Of a stretch of DNA of 64,000 bases, positions 8,630 to 16,687 are shown in pieces (within the stretch, counting starts at the first letter, position 1; each line of letters starts with the position of its first letter). Source of the stretch: CAISKJ01 sp046351555 (GTDB lineage: Bacteria; Myxococcota_A; Polyangia; Polyangiales; Ga0077539); the NCBI GenBank assembly GCA_046351555.1, contig JAXLYI010000017.1:1-64000 (forward strand), read 5' to 3'. Below the pieces are notes generated by a model, which was not told the origin of the DNA, searched no databases, and was given only the letters and a program-made list of their open reading frames with translations. Both the position numbers and the translations under genes were made by a program.

Positions 8630-10204
8630 GTGAGCGCGCTCCCCGAGGCCCTTGCAGCTTGGTCGGACGTGGTCGGCACGGAGCACGTCTCCGCGGACGC
8701 CTCGCTCTGCACCACGTACGCCGCCGCCACCTACGACACCGCCACCGCCGTCGCCGCCGTGGTCCGCCCCGCGAGCCGCGACGAGGTGGCCGCGTGCCTC
8801 CGCGTCGCCGCACGCTTCCACGTCCCCGTCTCCCCCCTCTCCTGCGGCAAGAACTGGGGCCTCGGCTCGCGCGCCCCCGCCCGCGACGGGGCTGTGGTGC
8901 TCGACCTCGGTCGCATGCGAACGATCACCGCGTTCGACGAGGAGATGGCCTGGGTCGAGGTGGAGCCCGGGGTGACCTTCCGCCAGCTCCACGCCTTTCT
9001 CGCCGAGCGCGGGTCGCGGCTCTTCGCGAGCGTGACGGGTTCGTCGCCCGACGCAAGCGTGCTCGGCAACGCGCTCGACCGCGGCGACGGCGGTGGGCCC
9101 CTCGGCGATCGTCCCGCCCACGTGTGCGCGCTCGAGGCGGTCCTCTCCACCGGCGAGGTCATTCGAACGGGCTTCGCGCGCCACGGGGAGTCGGGCCTCG
9201 CGCACGTCCACCGCTGGGGCCTCGGGCCCTCGCTCGAAGGGCTCCTCGCGCAGAGCAACGTCGCGGTGGTCACGCGGATGACGGTGTGGCTCGCGCCGCT
9301 GCCGCGCTCCGTTCAAGCCTTCCGCTTCACGCTCGGCGACGACACTCGGCTGCCGGGTCTCGTCGACGCGCTCCGCGGGCTCCGCCTCGACGGCACCCTC
9401 CGCGCGCCCGTCGGCCTATGGAACCGCCTCCGCGTCCTCTCCACCCAACGCCCCCGCCCGACGGTGACCGACGAGGGGCCGCGGTGGTTCGGGCTCGCGG
9501 GGCTCTACGCCGCCACCGAGCTCCAGGGGCGCGCGCTGCGTGAGCACGTCGCCGCCACGATCGCATCGCACGTCGACGGCTGGCACGCGGAGGAACGCGT
9601 CGGCGACCCCGTCGCGGGTCGCGAGCTCCTCTGGGAGACAGAGCCCGCGTTCGGCTGGCTCCAGGGCGTCCCCCACGAGGAGAGCCTGCGGAGCGCCTAC
9701 TGGGCGAAGCCCTCCGCGCCCGAGCGCGACCTCGACCCCGACCGCGACCGCTGCGGCGTCGTGTGGGCCTGCGCGGCGCTCCCGCTGCGGGGCCGCGACG
9801 TCGCGCGCCTCGCGACGGTGGTGGAGTCGGTGATGCCCGCGCACGGCTTCGACCCGATGCTCGCGATCGTGGCGCCCACCGAGCGCTGCGCCTACGCGGT
9901 CCCGTCGATCTTGTACGATCGTGACGAGGACGGGGCCGACGCGCGCGCGAAGCGCTGCCACGACGCGCTGCTCGACGCCTTCGCGCGAGAGCGGTGGCTG
10001 CCGCACCGGTTGGGCGTTGGGGCGATGGAACGAATGGCGGGGTGGACGGACGACTCGGCGGCGGTTCTTCGAAGGGTGCGGGCGGCGCTCGACCCGGCGG
10101 CGGTGGTGGCGCCGGGTCGCTACGACGCCTACGTCACCAGCGGCGACGGCGGCGACGGGCCGGGCGCTTCTTCGCCGCCTTCTTCGGGGCCGCCGGCGGG
10201 GTGA
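8630..10204 (+). CDS. FAD-linked oxidase (vanillyl-alcohol oxidase / p-cresol methylhydroxylase type)
   Basis: A 524-residue protein starting at GTG 8630. The N-terminal FAD-binding PCMH domain shows the expected order. First comes AAVVRPASRDEVAACLRVA, then the pyrophosphate-binding segment SPLSCGKNWGLGSRAP, then GAVVLDLGRMRTI, then EVEPGVTFRQLHAFL. An ALEAVLSTGEVIRTGF segment and LEGLLAQSNVAVVTRMTVWL close the domain. The C-terminal cap carries CGVVWACAALPLRG. The family oxidises phenolic or alcohol side chains with FAD; the substrate cannot be read from sequence. The 3' end overlaps the convergent gene at 10134-11120 by 71 bp, and the last 20 residues are low-complexity Gly/Ser/Pro. Confidence 0.87.
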   Translation: MSALPEALAAWSDVVGTEHVSADASLCTTYAAATYDTATAVAAVVRPASRDEVAACLRVAARFHVPVSPLSCGKNWGLGSRAPARDGAVVLDLGRMRTITAFDEEMAWVEVEPGVTFRQLHAFLAERGSRLFASVTGSSPDASVLGNALDRGDGGGPLGDRPAHVCALEAVLSTGEVIRTGFARHGESGLAHVHRWGLGPSLEGLLAQSNVAVVTRMTVWLAPLPRSVQAFRFTLGDDTRLPGLVDALRGLRLDGTLRAPVGLWNRLRVLSTQRPRPTVTDEGPRWFGLAGLYAATELQGRALREHVAATIASHVDGWHAEERVGDPVAGRELLWETEPAFGWLQGVPHEESLRSAYWAKPSAPERDLDPDRDRCGVVWACAALPLRGRDVARLATVVESVMPAHGFDPMLAIVAPTERCAYAVPSILYDRDEDGADARAKRCHDALLDAFARERWLPHRLGVGAMERMAGWTDDSAAVLRRVRAALDPAAVVAPGRYDAYVTSGDGGDGPGASSPPSSGPPAG

Positions 10205-11120
10205 TCGTGCGGAGCAGCGCCTCGCGCAGCCCGCGCAGCCGGAGCTTCGGCACGCGCGCGTCGGCCGCCCGCGCCGCTTCGAACGCGAGGACGACGCGCT
10301 CGAGCAGGAGGAAGGTGGCGCCGCACCAGGCGTCGAGCGTCGACTTGCGGTCGGCCTTGGTGTCGGTGGGCGAGAGCTCGCCGCGGTCGTCCGCGCAGGC
10401 GTCGTCCGCGGCGGAGGCGCAGCGTTCGACCCACGCAGCCGTGAGGTTGTAGAGCCCGCGGCGTGCGGTGACGCCGGCGTCTTCATTCGCGAGCGCGTCG
10501 CGGGCCACGCCCACGAGCGCCGAGAGCGCCTTGCCCGCGCGTCCGTCGGCGCCGACGGACTTGAGCGCGGCGTCGACGCGGGCGACCTCCGTGGGGTGAC
10601 CGGCGAGCACCGTGCGGAGCGCGCCGGCGAGCTGGCCGAGGGCGGTCTTCGCGGCGAGCTGGGCGGCGGCCGAGCGGGTCGCGGCCTGCTTCGGGGTGAA
10701 GCGCGGGGTGACGCGGGCGCGCCAGCGGTCGTAGGCGCGCTCGCACGAGGCCCCCGTCCACACGAGGACGCGCAGGAGGTCGCGCGACACCCGCACGCTC
10801 TCCCGCGCCGCGGCCTTCGCCCCCGCGAGGAACTCCTCCACCTGCTGCGCCACCGAGAGCGTCTCGCGCATCACGCGGCGGGCGTCGAAGGTCGCGCCGC
10901 GGCGCTCGAGGGCCCCGTCGGCGAGCGGGCCGAGCGCGAGCGAGAGCTCGTCGTTGCTCGACGCGCCGAGCGCGCCCGAGAGCGAGTCGAGCGTGACGAG
11001 CTCCTCCTCGTCGTCGAAATGGTCCTCCGTGAAGACGGGCGCCGGGGGCGGCGGGATCGAGGGCTCGACGACGAGCACGAGGCTGCGCGCGGGGGGCGGG
11101 TGGTCGGAGCGTTCGGTCAT
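10134..11120 (-). CDS. Hypothetical protein with acidic N-terminus and Arg/Lys-rich tail
   Basis: A 328-residue, mainly helical protein. It begins with a Pro-rich and acidic segment (HFDDEEELVTLDSL). The helical core at about 85-290 shows paired Leu/Ala-rich helices and three Cys (WTGASCERAYDRWRARV, WVERCASAADDACADD). It ends in a strongly basic tail of Lys, Arg and Pro that may bind nucleic acid. There is no signal peptide. The basic tail is encoded by the 71 bp shared with the convergent oxidase gene. It lies 96 bp downstream of the exonuclease gene on the same strand. Confidence 0.72.
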   Translation of the reverse strand: MTERSDHPPPARSLVLVVEPSIPPPPAPVFTEDHFDDEEELVTLDSLSGALGASSNDELSLALGPLADGALERRGATFDARRVMRETLSVAQQVEEFLAGAKAAARESVRVSRDLLRVLVWTGASCERAYDRWRARVTPRFTPKQAATRSAAAQLAAKTALGQLAGALRTVLAGHPTEVARVDAALKSVGADGRAGKALSALVGVARDALANEDAGVTARRGLYNLTAAWVERCASAADDACADDRGELSPTDTKADRKSTLDAWCGATFLLLERVVLAFEAARAADARVPKLRLRGLREALLRTITPPAAPKKAAKKRPARRRRRRW

Positions 11121-11216
11121 CGGCGGCTCAACTCCTGTGGGGGTGTGCCGCTACCTTCGAACAGCTCCGCGTCAGGTGCGAGCGCGAAGTCGCCCCTTCC
11201 TACCTTCGGACAAGAG

Positions 11217-12104
11217 TCACGCGCGCCAGCGGGGCACGCGGTCGACCACGGCCTTCTCGCCCAGCGATTCGCAGAGCGGCACGAGCAGCTCGCGCACGGC
11301 GCCCTTCCACTCGAGCGCCGCGACGTCTTCGGCCAGCGGGACGTCCTCGCGCACCGTGGCGAGCGTCCGGTAGAGCTTCACCTCCGCGCGCTGCGCGGCG
11401 AGCGCGGCGGCGAGGCGGGGCGCGCCGCGCACGGAGACGGCCCAGGCTGCCGGGTCGTCGGGAATGGCGTCGACGGACTTGTAGTGGGCGAGCACCGCGG
11501 CGGAGGTCTTCGCGCCCCAGCCGGGGATGCCGGGGATGCCGTCTTGTGGGTCGCCCACGAGCGCGAGCCAGTCGGGGATGGACGCCGGGCCCACGCCGAA
11601 CTTCGCCGTCACGCCGGGCTCGTCGAGCACCGTGTTGCGCAGGCGGTCGACGCACACGACGCGGTCGCCGCGGACGCACTGGGCGAGGTCCTTGTCGGGC
11701 GAGCAGATGCGAACCTGCTCGACGGCGGGGTCGGCGGCGAAGCGGGCGGCCCCCGCGGCGAGCGCGTCGTCGGCTTCGAAGCGAACCATCGGCCACACCA
11801 CCAGCCCGAGCGCGCGGGCGCAGTCCTCCACCAGCGGAAACTGCGCCATCAGCGCGGGCTCGACGCCGTCGCCGGTCTTGTACCCGGCGAAGAGCTCGTT
11901 GCGAAACGACTCGACGACGTGGTCGAAGGCGAAGGCCGCGTGCGTCACCTCGCCCGTCCGCAGCCACGCGACCGTCGAGCGGAGGAAGGCCCGCGACGCG
12001 CCGACCTCGCGGCCGTCGGGCGCTTGCATCGCCGGGGCGCCGAAGTGGGCGCGGAAGAGCTCGTAGGTTCCGTCGACGAGGTGGACCTTCACGTGGGGGA
12101 GCAT
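11217..12104 (-). CDS. 5'-3' exonuclease, FEN family (ExoIX / Pol I N-domain type)
   Basis: A 295-residue protein of the flap-endonuclease fold that hydrolyses 5' ends or flaps of DNA with divalent metals. Visible motifs in order: VHLVDGTYELFRA (Asp11); HAAFAFDHVVESFRNELFAGYK, the arch-base Arg/Lys; FEADDALA; CSPDKDLAQCV; and the helix-3-turn-helix DNA-binding segment LVGDPQDGIPGIPGWGAKTS. Together these carry most of the metal-binding Asp/Glu set. The length suits a stand-alone exonuclease rather than Pol I. I chose ATG 12104 because GAGGGG lies six bases upstream; ATGs at 12125 and 12140 are alternatives. Expected role is DNA repair or Okazaki-fragment processing. Confidence 0.88.
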   Translation of the reverse strand: MLPHVKVHLVDGTYELFRAHFGAPAMQAPDGREVGASRAFLRSTVAWLRTGEVTHAAFAFDHVVESFRNELFAGYKTGDGVEPALMAQFPLVEDCARALGLVVWPMVRFEADDALAAGAARFAADPAVEQVRICSPDKDLAQCVRGDRVVCVDRLRNTVLDEPGVTAKFGVGPASIPDWLALVGDPQDGIPGIPGWGAKTSAAVLAHYKSVDAIPDDPAAWAVSVRGAPRLAAALAAQRAEVKLYRTLATVREDVPLAEDVAALEWKGAVRELLVPLCESLGEKAVVDRVPRWRA

Positions 12105-12181
12105 CGCGCGCCCCTCGCCCGCCATGCAAAGAAGGCGCACGCCGACGTCGCCCCGCGCCGAAACCCGGTAGCATCGCGGCC

Positions 12182-13474
12182 ATGCGAACGACTCTCCTTG
12201 CGGCCGCGCTCGCGTTCACGCTCATCGGCTGCGACGACGCCGCGCCCGCTGCCCCCGACGCGACGGTCGACCGCCCCGACGCCGACGTCCCCGCCGCGAC
12301 GGACGACGCGCCCCCCGACGCGCAGCCACCCCCTCCCCCGCCCGCCGAGCCCGGCCGCCACGCGGTGACGGTGACCGACACGCGCCAGATGATCCCGGGC
12401 CCCGGGCTCCCGATGGAGGCCCCGCCGGGCAACTCCAACAACAACCTCGACGTCGTCCGCTTCGGCGGGCGCGTCTACCTCGCGTGGCGGACGGCGCCCG
12501 ACCACTTCGCCTCGTCGCGCACGCAGATCTTCGTCATCTCCACCGCGGACGAGCGCACCTGGCGCTTCGAACAGCGCCTCCAGCTCGACACCGACCTGCG
12601 CGAGCCGCGCTTCCTCGCGCTCGGCGAGCGGCTCTTCCTCTACGTGTCGCGCCTCGGCAGCAACCCCCTGGGCTTCGAACCGCAGGGCGTCTCCGTCACC
12701 GAGCGACGCGCCGACGGCACGTGGACCGCGCTCGAACCCGTGGAGACGCCGGGCTTCCTCGCGTGGCGCACGCGCGTCGAGCGGGGGACGGCGTACATGG
12801 TCGGCTACCTCCACGGCGAGTACGAGTACCAGTTCGTCCAGCGGCCCATGGACGTCGACCTCCTCACCACCACCGACGGCCGCGCCTGGGGGCCCGTCGG
12901 CGCGGGGCCCCGCACGGTGTACCGAGGCGGCGGCTCGGAGGCCGACTTCACCCTCGGCGACGACGGGACGCTCTACGCGGTGATCCGCAACGAGCTCGGC
13001 GACGAGACGGGCTGGGGCTCGAAGGTGTGCCGCGCGCCCGCGGGCTCCCTCGCGCGCTGGACGTGCCGGAGCGACCCGCGCAAGTACGACTCGCCGCTGA
13101 TGTTCTGGCACGACGGCGAGGCCTACCTCGTCGCGCGGCGCAACGTCACCGAGACCGGCAACTACGACCTGATGCAGCGCGACGGCGACTTCACCTCGCG
13201 GGTGGTCCGCTACCAGCTCGACTACCGCAACCGCCCCAAGCGGTGCTCCCTCTGGCGCTACGTCCAGGCCGAAGACCGCATCGCCTTCCTCATGGACCTC
13301 CCCTCCCGCGGCGACACCTGCTTCGCGCAGGTGCTCGACGGCGCCTCGCCCGACGAGCGCGTGCTCTACAACTATAGCTCGCCCGTCGACGGGCCCGACA
13401 TCCCGTGGTGGCAGGGGCAGCAGGGCGAGACGCGCATCTACCGCCACGTGCTCCGCTTCACGCGCCGCAACTGA
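12182..13474 (+). CDS. Propeller-like secreted lipoprotein
   Basis: A 430-residue lipoprotein (lipobox TLIGC, Cys17). An Asp/Pro/Ala linker (DATVDRPDADVPAATDDAPPDA) is followed by a proline run. The rest resembles sialidase/glycosyl-hydrolase-43-like propeller proteins, with repeated strand signatures: NNNLDVVRFGGRVYLAWRT, REPRFLALGERLFLYVSR, SEADFTLGDDGTLYAVIRN, DSPLMFWHDGEAYLVARRN. No catalytic residues can be assigned with confidence. Located at the cell surface or outer-membrane inner leaflet by inference. Divergent from the exonuclease gene, with 77 bp between starts. Confidence 0.78.
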   Translation: MRTTLLAAALAFTLIGCDDAAPAAPDATVDRPDADVPAATDDAPPDAQPPPPPPAEPGRHAVTVTDTRQMIPGPGLPMEAPPGNSNNNLDVVRFGGRVYLAWRTAPDHFASSRTQIFVISTADERTWRFEQRLQLDTDLREPRFLALGERLFLYVSRLGSNPLGFEPQGVSVTERRADGTWTALEPVETPGFLAWRTRVERGTAYMVGYLHGEYEYQFVQRPMDVDLLTTTDGRAWGPVGAGPRTVYRGGGSEADFTLGDDGTLYAVIRNELGDETGWGSKVCRAPAGSLARWTCRSDPRKYDSPLMFWHDGEAYLVARRNVTETGNYDLMQRDGDFTSRVVRYQLDYRNRPKRCSLWRYVQAEDRIAFLMDLPSRGDTCFAQVLDGASPDERVLYNYSSPVDGPDIPWWQGQQGETRIYRHVLRFTRRN

Positions 13475-13480
13475 CCGCCG

Positions 13481-15487
13481 CTACCGACGCGGCACGAGTG
13501 TCCCGCGCAGCCTCGCGACGTCCGCCCGCCCCGGCGCGCGCCGTTCGAGCGCGGCCAGACGTCGCCGCGCGGCCTCACTGAGATGAAGCTCCGCGAGCGC
13601 CTCACAGAGCGCCACCTCGCGCTCGGGCGACCCCGGCGGGAGCGCGGCCAGCGACGCGCGACGTCGCTCGAAGTCTGCCCGCAGCGCGCGCGCCGGGCCG
13701 TTGGCGGGGTCGCGGCGGAGCGCCTCGTCGAGCGCGCGGAGGGCGTCGTCCCAGCGGTCGCCGGTGGCGTAGACGAGGGCGAGGTTCTGCCAGGCGAGCC
13801 AGGCGTCGGGCGTGTCGCGGAGCACGTCGAGGAGCTGCGCCTCGGCGCCGGCGAGCGAGAGCGTGCGCGCGTGGGCGATCGCCCGCGCCATGCGGTAGTG
13901 GAGCCCCGCGCGGCGGGCGGCGCGCTCGGCGTCGTTCCATTTGAGCGCGACGCGCAGCCCGCGGGCTTCGAAGCGGACGGGCGCGGGGTCGCCCCGGTCG
14001 ACGGCGTCGAAGAAGTCGCGCATCCGCGCGAGCGTGGCCTGGTCCTCGTCGGGCGTGGCGAGCATCACCACGGTGGCGAGCTTCAGCACCATGTCGTTGG
14101 CCTGATACCGCTGCCCGAGCCGCCTCGCGCCGCGGACGCCCTGCGCGTAGAGCCCGATCGCGTCGCCGAGGCGCCCCTGCTGCTGCCGGAGCCGCGCGAG
14201 CTCGCCGCAGGCGTAGGGCCCGTCGGGGTTCACCGCGAGCTCGTGGGTCCAGAGGTCTTCCTCGGTGATGAAGTGCCCCACGTGGCGGATCGACGCCACC
14301 GCCATCGCCGCCAAGAGCCCCGCCGCCGCGAACGACGCCGCGCGCCCGCCGGGCTTCCCCGACGACGCCGCGAGCCCCCGCGCCGCCAGCGCGCACACGC
14401 CGACGAGCGGGAGGTAGAGCAGCCGCATCGCCGCCAGCACGTCGATGTAGAGGTTGACGACGTTGAGCACCAGCGCGAGGGGCGCGAGGCACCACGCGAC
14501 GTCCGCGACGTAGGGGCGCAGTTCACGCCGCCGCGCCGCGAGAGCGACGAGCGCGGTCACGCCCACGGTCACCGCCACACCGAGCGCGATGCTCCAGGGC
14601 GCGTAGGTGGCGTGGCCCGCGGCGTCCCACGTGCGAATCGCCATCTGAACCGGCGGGTCCCACGGCCACAGCACCGCCGCGGTGTAGTGACCGAGCGTCG
14701 AGAGGACCCGCACGACCGTCTCCGCGGCGCCAGTCGTCCCACCCGTCGCGTGCGGCGGGAGCATCGCGAGGCGGACCGCGAGGGCGGCCGCGGTGGCGAC
14801 GCCGACCACGGGGAGCTTCCTCCGCCGCTCGGGCGCGCCGTCGACGAGCCACGCGTCGAGCGCGAACAGCGCGGGCGCGAGCACGGCGGCCTCCTTGCTC
14901 CAGATCGCGAGCGCGACGAACACGCCCGCCGCCACGCCGCGCCGGTCGCGCGGGCTGTCGAAGGCCGCGGCCGCGAGGAGGACCCAGAGCGTCATCCACA
15001 CGTCGGTGCACCCGCTGATCCACGCGACCGACTCGGGCCGCGACGGGTGGACGGCGAAGAGGAGCGCGCCCGCGGCAGCCGCGAGGTCGCGCGACGCGTC
15101 GGGCGGGCCGAGGCGACGTCGGATCCACCCGAACACGAGCAGCGAGCACGCGAGGTGGAGCCCGATGTTGACGAGGTGGTAGCCCTCGGGGTGGAGCCCG
15201 AAGAGCTGGTACTGCGCGAGGTACGCGAGGGTGACGACGGGCCGCCAGTAGAGCCGGCCGAGGCTCACGCCCGTCTCGTCGCCCGCGGAGACGTGCCAGA
15301 AGTCCGAGCGGAGCAGCGTCGGGAGGTTGGCGAGGTCGCGCAGCCAGGCGTTGGAGACGATGAGCGTCTGGTCGTCCCAGACGAAGGCCCCCGTCACGCC
15401 GGGCCCGAACACCAACAGAACCGCCACACAGACGAGCGCGAGCAGAGCCCGCTGCGACTTCGCCTCGTCGCCGACGCCCGAACGCAT
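13481..15487 (-). CDS. TMTC-like multi-pass membrane protein with C-terminal TPR
   Basis: A 668-residue protein. The N-terminal two-thirds has roughly ten hydrophobic helices. The first periplasmic loop carries FVWDDQTLIVSNAWL, and LYWRPVVTLAYLAQYQLFG and HLVNIGLHLACSLLVFG follow. This is the layout of GT-C glycosyltransferase-like TMTC/DUF1736 proteins, whose WDD acidic pair is thought to be catalytic. The C-terminal third (about 400-668) is TPR-like (AWLAWQNLALVYATGDRWDD, ALDEALRRDPANGPARALRAD). TMTC proteins transfer O-linked mannose in animals; a sugar-lipid donor and protein acceptor are inferred here. It lies 63 bp downstream of the serine protease and may share its transcript. Confidence 0.8.
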   Translation of the reverse strand: MRSGVGDEAKSQRALLALVCVAVLLVFGPGVTGAFVWDDQTLIVSNAWLRDLANLPTLLRSDFWHVSAGDETGVSLGRLYWRPVVTLAYLAQYQLFGLHPEGYHLVNIGLHLACSLLVFGWIRRRLGPPDASRDLAAAAGALLFAVHPSRPESVAWISGCTDVWMTLWVLLAAAAFDSPRDRRGVAAGVFVALAIWSKEAAVLAPALFALDAWLVDGAPERRRKLPVVGVATAAALAVRLAMLPPHATGGTTGAAETVVRVLSTLGHYTAAVLWPWDPPVQMAIRTWDAAGHATYAPWSIALGVAVTVGVTALVALAARRRELRPYVADVAWCLAPLALVLNVVNLYIDVLAAMRLLYLPLVGVCALAARGLAASSGKPGGRAASFAAAGLLAAMAVASIRHVGHFITEEDLWTHELAVNPDGPYACGELARLRQQQGRLGDAIGLYAQGVRGARRLGQRYQANDMVLKLATVVMLATPDEDQATLARMRDFFDAVDRGDPAPVRFEARGLRVALKWNDAERAARRAGLHYRMARAIAHARTLSLAGAEAQLLDVLRDTPDAWLAWQNLALVYATGDRWDDALRALDEALRRDPANGPARALRADFERRRASLAALPPGSPEREVALCEALAELHLSEAARRRLAALERRAPGRADVARLRGTLVPRR

Positions 15488-15550
15488 GGCGGGTGTTTCA
15501 TCACGTCCGCGGCCCGATGGGAAGCGCCGTCCGCGACGACGCCGCGCGGG

Positions 15551-16381
15551 TCACGGGGCCGCGATGACCTGGGCGATCTCGGCCGCGACCCCGGTGACGG
15601 TGGTCTGGTCCGACGACGTGATGCCCGAGGCCTGGTTGATGGTGCAGCCGGGGATCGAAGGCGGGCAGCTCCACCCGCCGCCCCGCACGACGCTCGCGAG
15701 CTGCCGCTGACCGTTCTCGATCGTGTAGCAGGGGCCGCCCGAGTCGCCCGGCGCGGTGATCTGCCCGCTCGCGTTGGGGTTGAAGTTGATCTGCGTGCCG
15801 CCAGTGGACGACACCTGGAGCTGTGCCGTGAGCCACACGCCACCGCCCGTGAGCCCGCCGGTCGGCAGCGCGCCCGAGACGCCGGCGCCGTAGCAGATGA
15901 GCGTGCGGCCGAGGAGCGCGTTCACGCCGCCGGTGAAGAGCGGCGTCGAGTGCCCGGTGGTGGTGAACGGGATCTGCAGCGGCCGGGGGTTCTCGCGGCG
16001 CGTGGTGAAGGGCGAGACAACGTGCACGAGCGCGATGTCCGTCGAGGTCGTGCCGACGCCCACGACCCGGTCGGCCGCGATGGTCTGGCCCGCGACCGTC
16101 ACCGAGAACGTCGGCGTCTGGCCCACCGTCACGCAGTGCCGCGCCGTGATCGCCCAGCGGTTGTTGAGCAGCACGCCCGAGCACCACGTCCCGATGCGCG
16201 CGAGCCCGAGGATCTCCTGCGTGCTCGTGGTCACGGCGGTGCCGTTGATGATCTCGTCGGCGGCCGCGCCGCTGTCGTCGTCGGCGGCGGGCGCGCAGCC
16301 TGCGGCGAGCACGAGCGCGAGGAGGGCGGCGGGGAGCGGCGAGGCGCGGTGCGTGAGCGAGCGAAGGTTCGAGAGCAGCAT
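15551..16381 (-). CDS. Trypsin-like (S1) serine protease lipoprotein
   Basis: A 276-residue protein with a lipobox VLAAGC (Cys29). An activation site follows (ADE|IINGT, Ile44), as in S1 zymogens where the new N-terminus inserts beside the catalytic Asp-Ser. The triad is complete: His82 in ITARHC, Asp115 in TDIALVHV, Ser214 in APGDSGGPCY. A Cys67-Cys83 pair flanks the His, as in trypsins. Being lipid-anchored, it probably acts in the periplasm or at the surface. I start at ATG 16381, preceded by AAGGGAA. The frame continues upstream without protein-like character. It is divergent from the propeller lipoprotein at 16688. Confidence 0.92.
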   Translation of the reverse strand: MLLSNLRSLTHRASPLPAALLALVLAAGCAPAADDDSGAAADEIINGTAVTTSTQEILGLARIGTWCSGVLLNNRWAITARHCVTVGQTPTFSVTVAGQTIAADRVVGVGTTSTDIALVHVVSPFTTRRENPRPLQIPFTTTGHSTPLFTGGVNALLGRTLICYGAGVSGALPTGGLTGGGVWLTAQLQVSSTGGTQINFNPNASGQITAPGDSGGPCYTIENGQRQLASVVRGGGWSCPPSIPGCTINQASGITSSDQTTVTGVAAEIAQVIAAP

Positions 16382-16687
16382 TGGTTCGATTCCCTTGTTG
16401 AGGTTGCGTCCGTGGTGGACGGTGGCCCCTTGAGCACCCGCCGTGCCGGGGCGCGACCCTGCGATTTTCGGGCGAGAGGGAACGCCCGAAGTGCGAGTCG
16501 TGGCGCGCGCACCGTAACCCGCGTGCAGCACCGTGACGTGCGCGCAACAGTTCGACGCAGCGAGCGCGCGTCCCTCGCCCGGGGCGCGTTTTCCCTGACG
16601 GATCCCCGGCGCGCCGGCCACTCGCGCTCCAAGGCCGCCGCGCTCCCTCGGGACGCCCCTGACGCGACGGCGAGCCCCCGGTGACCG
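16382..16687. other. Divergent intergenic region
   Basis: This 306-bp stretch separates the starts of the protease (minus) and the propeller lipoprotein (plus), so it must hold both promoters. I see no convincing -35/-10 pair, inverted operator or small gene; sequence composition matches the surroundings. Confidence 0.5.
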
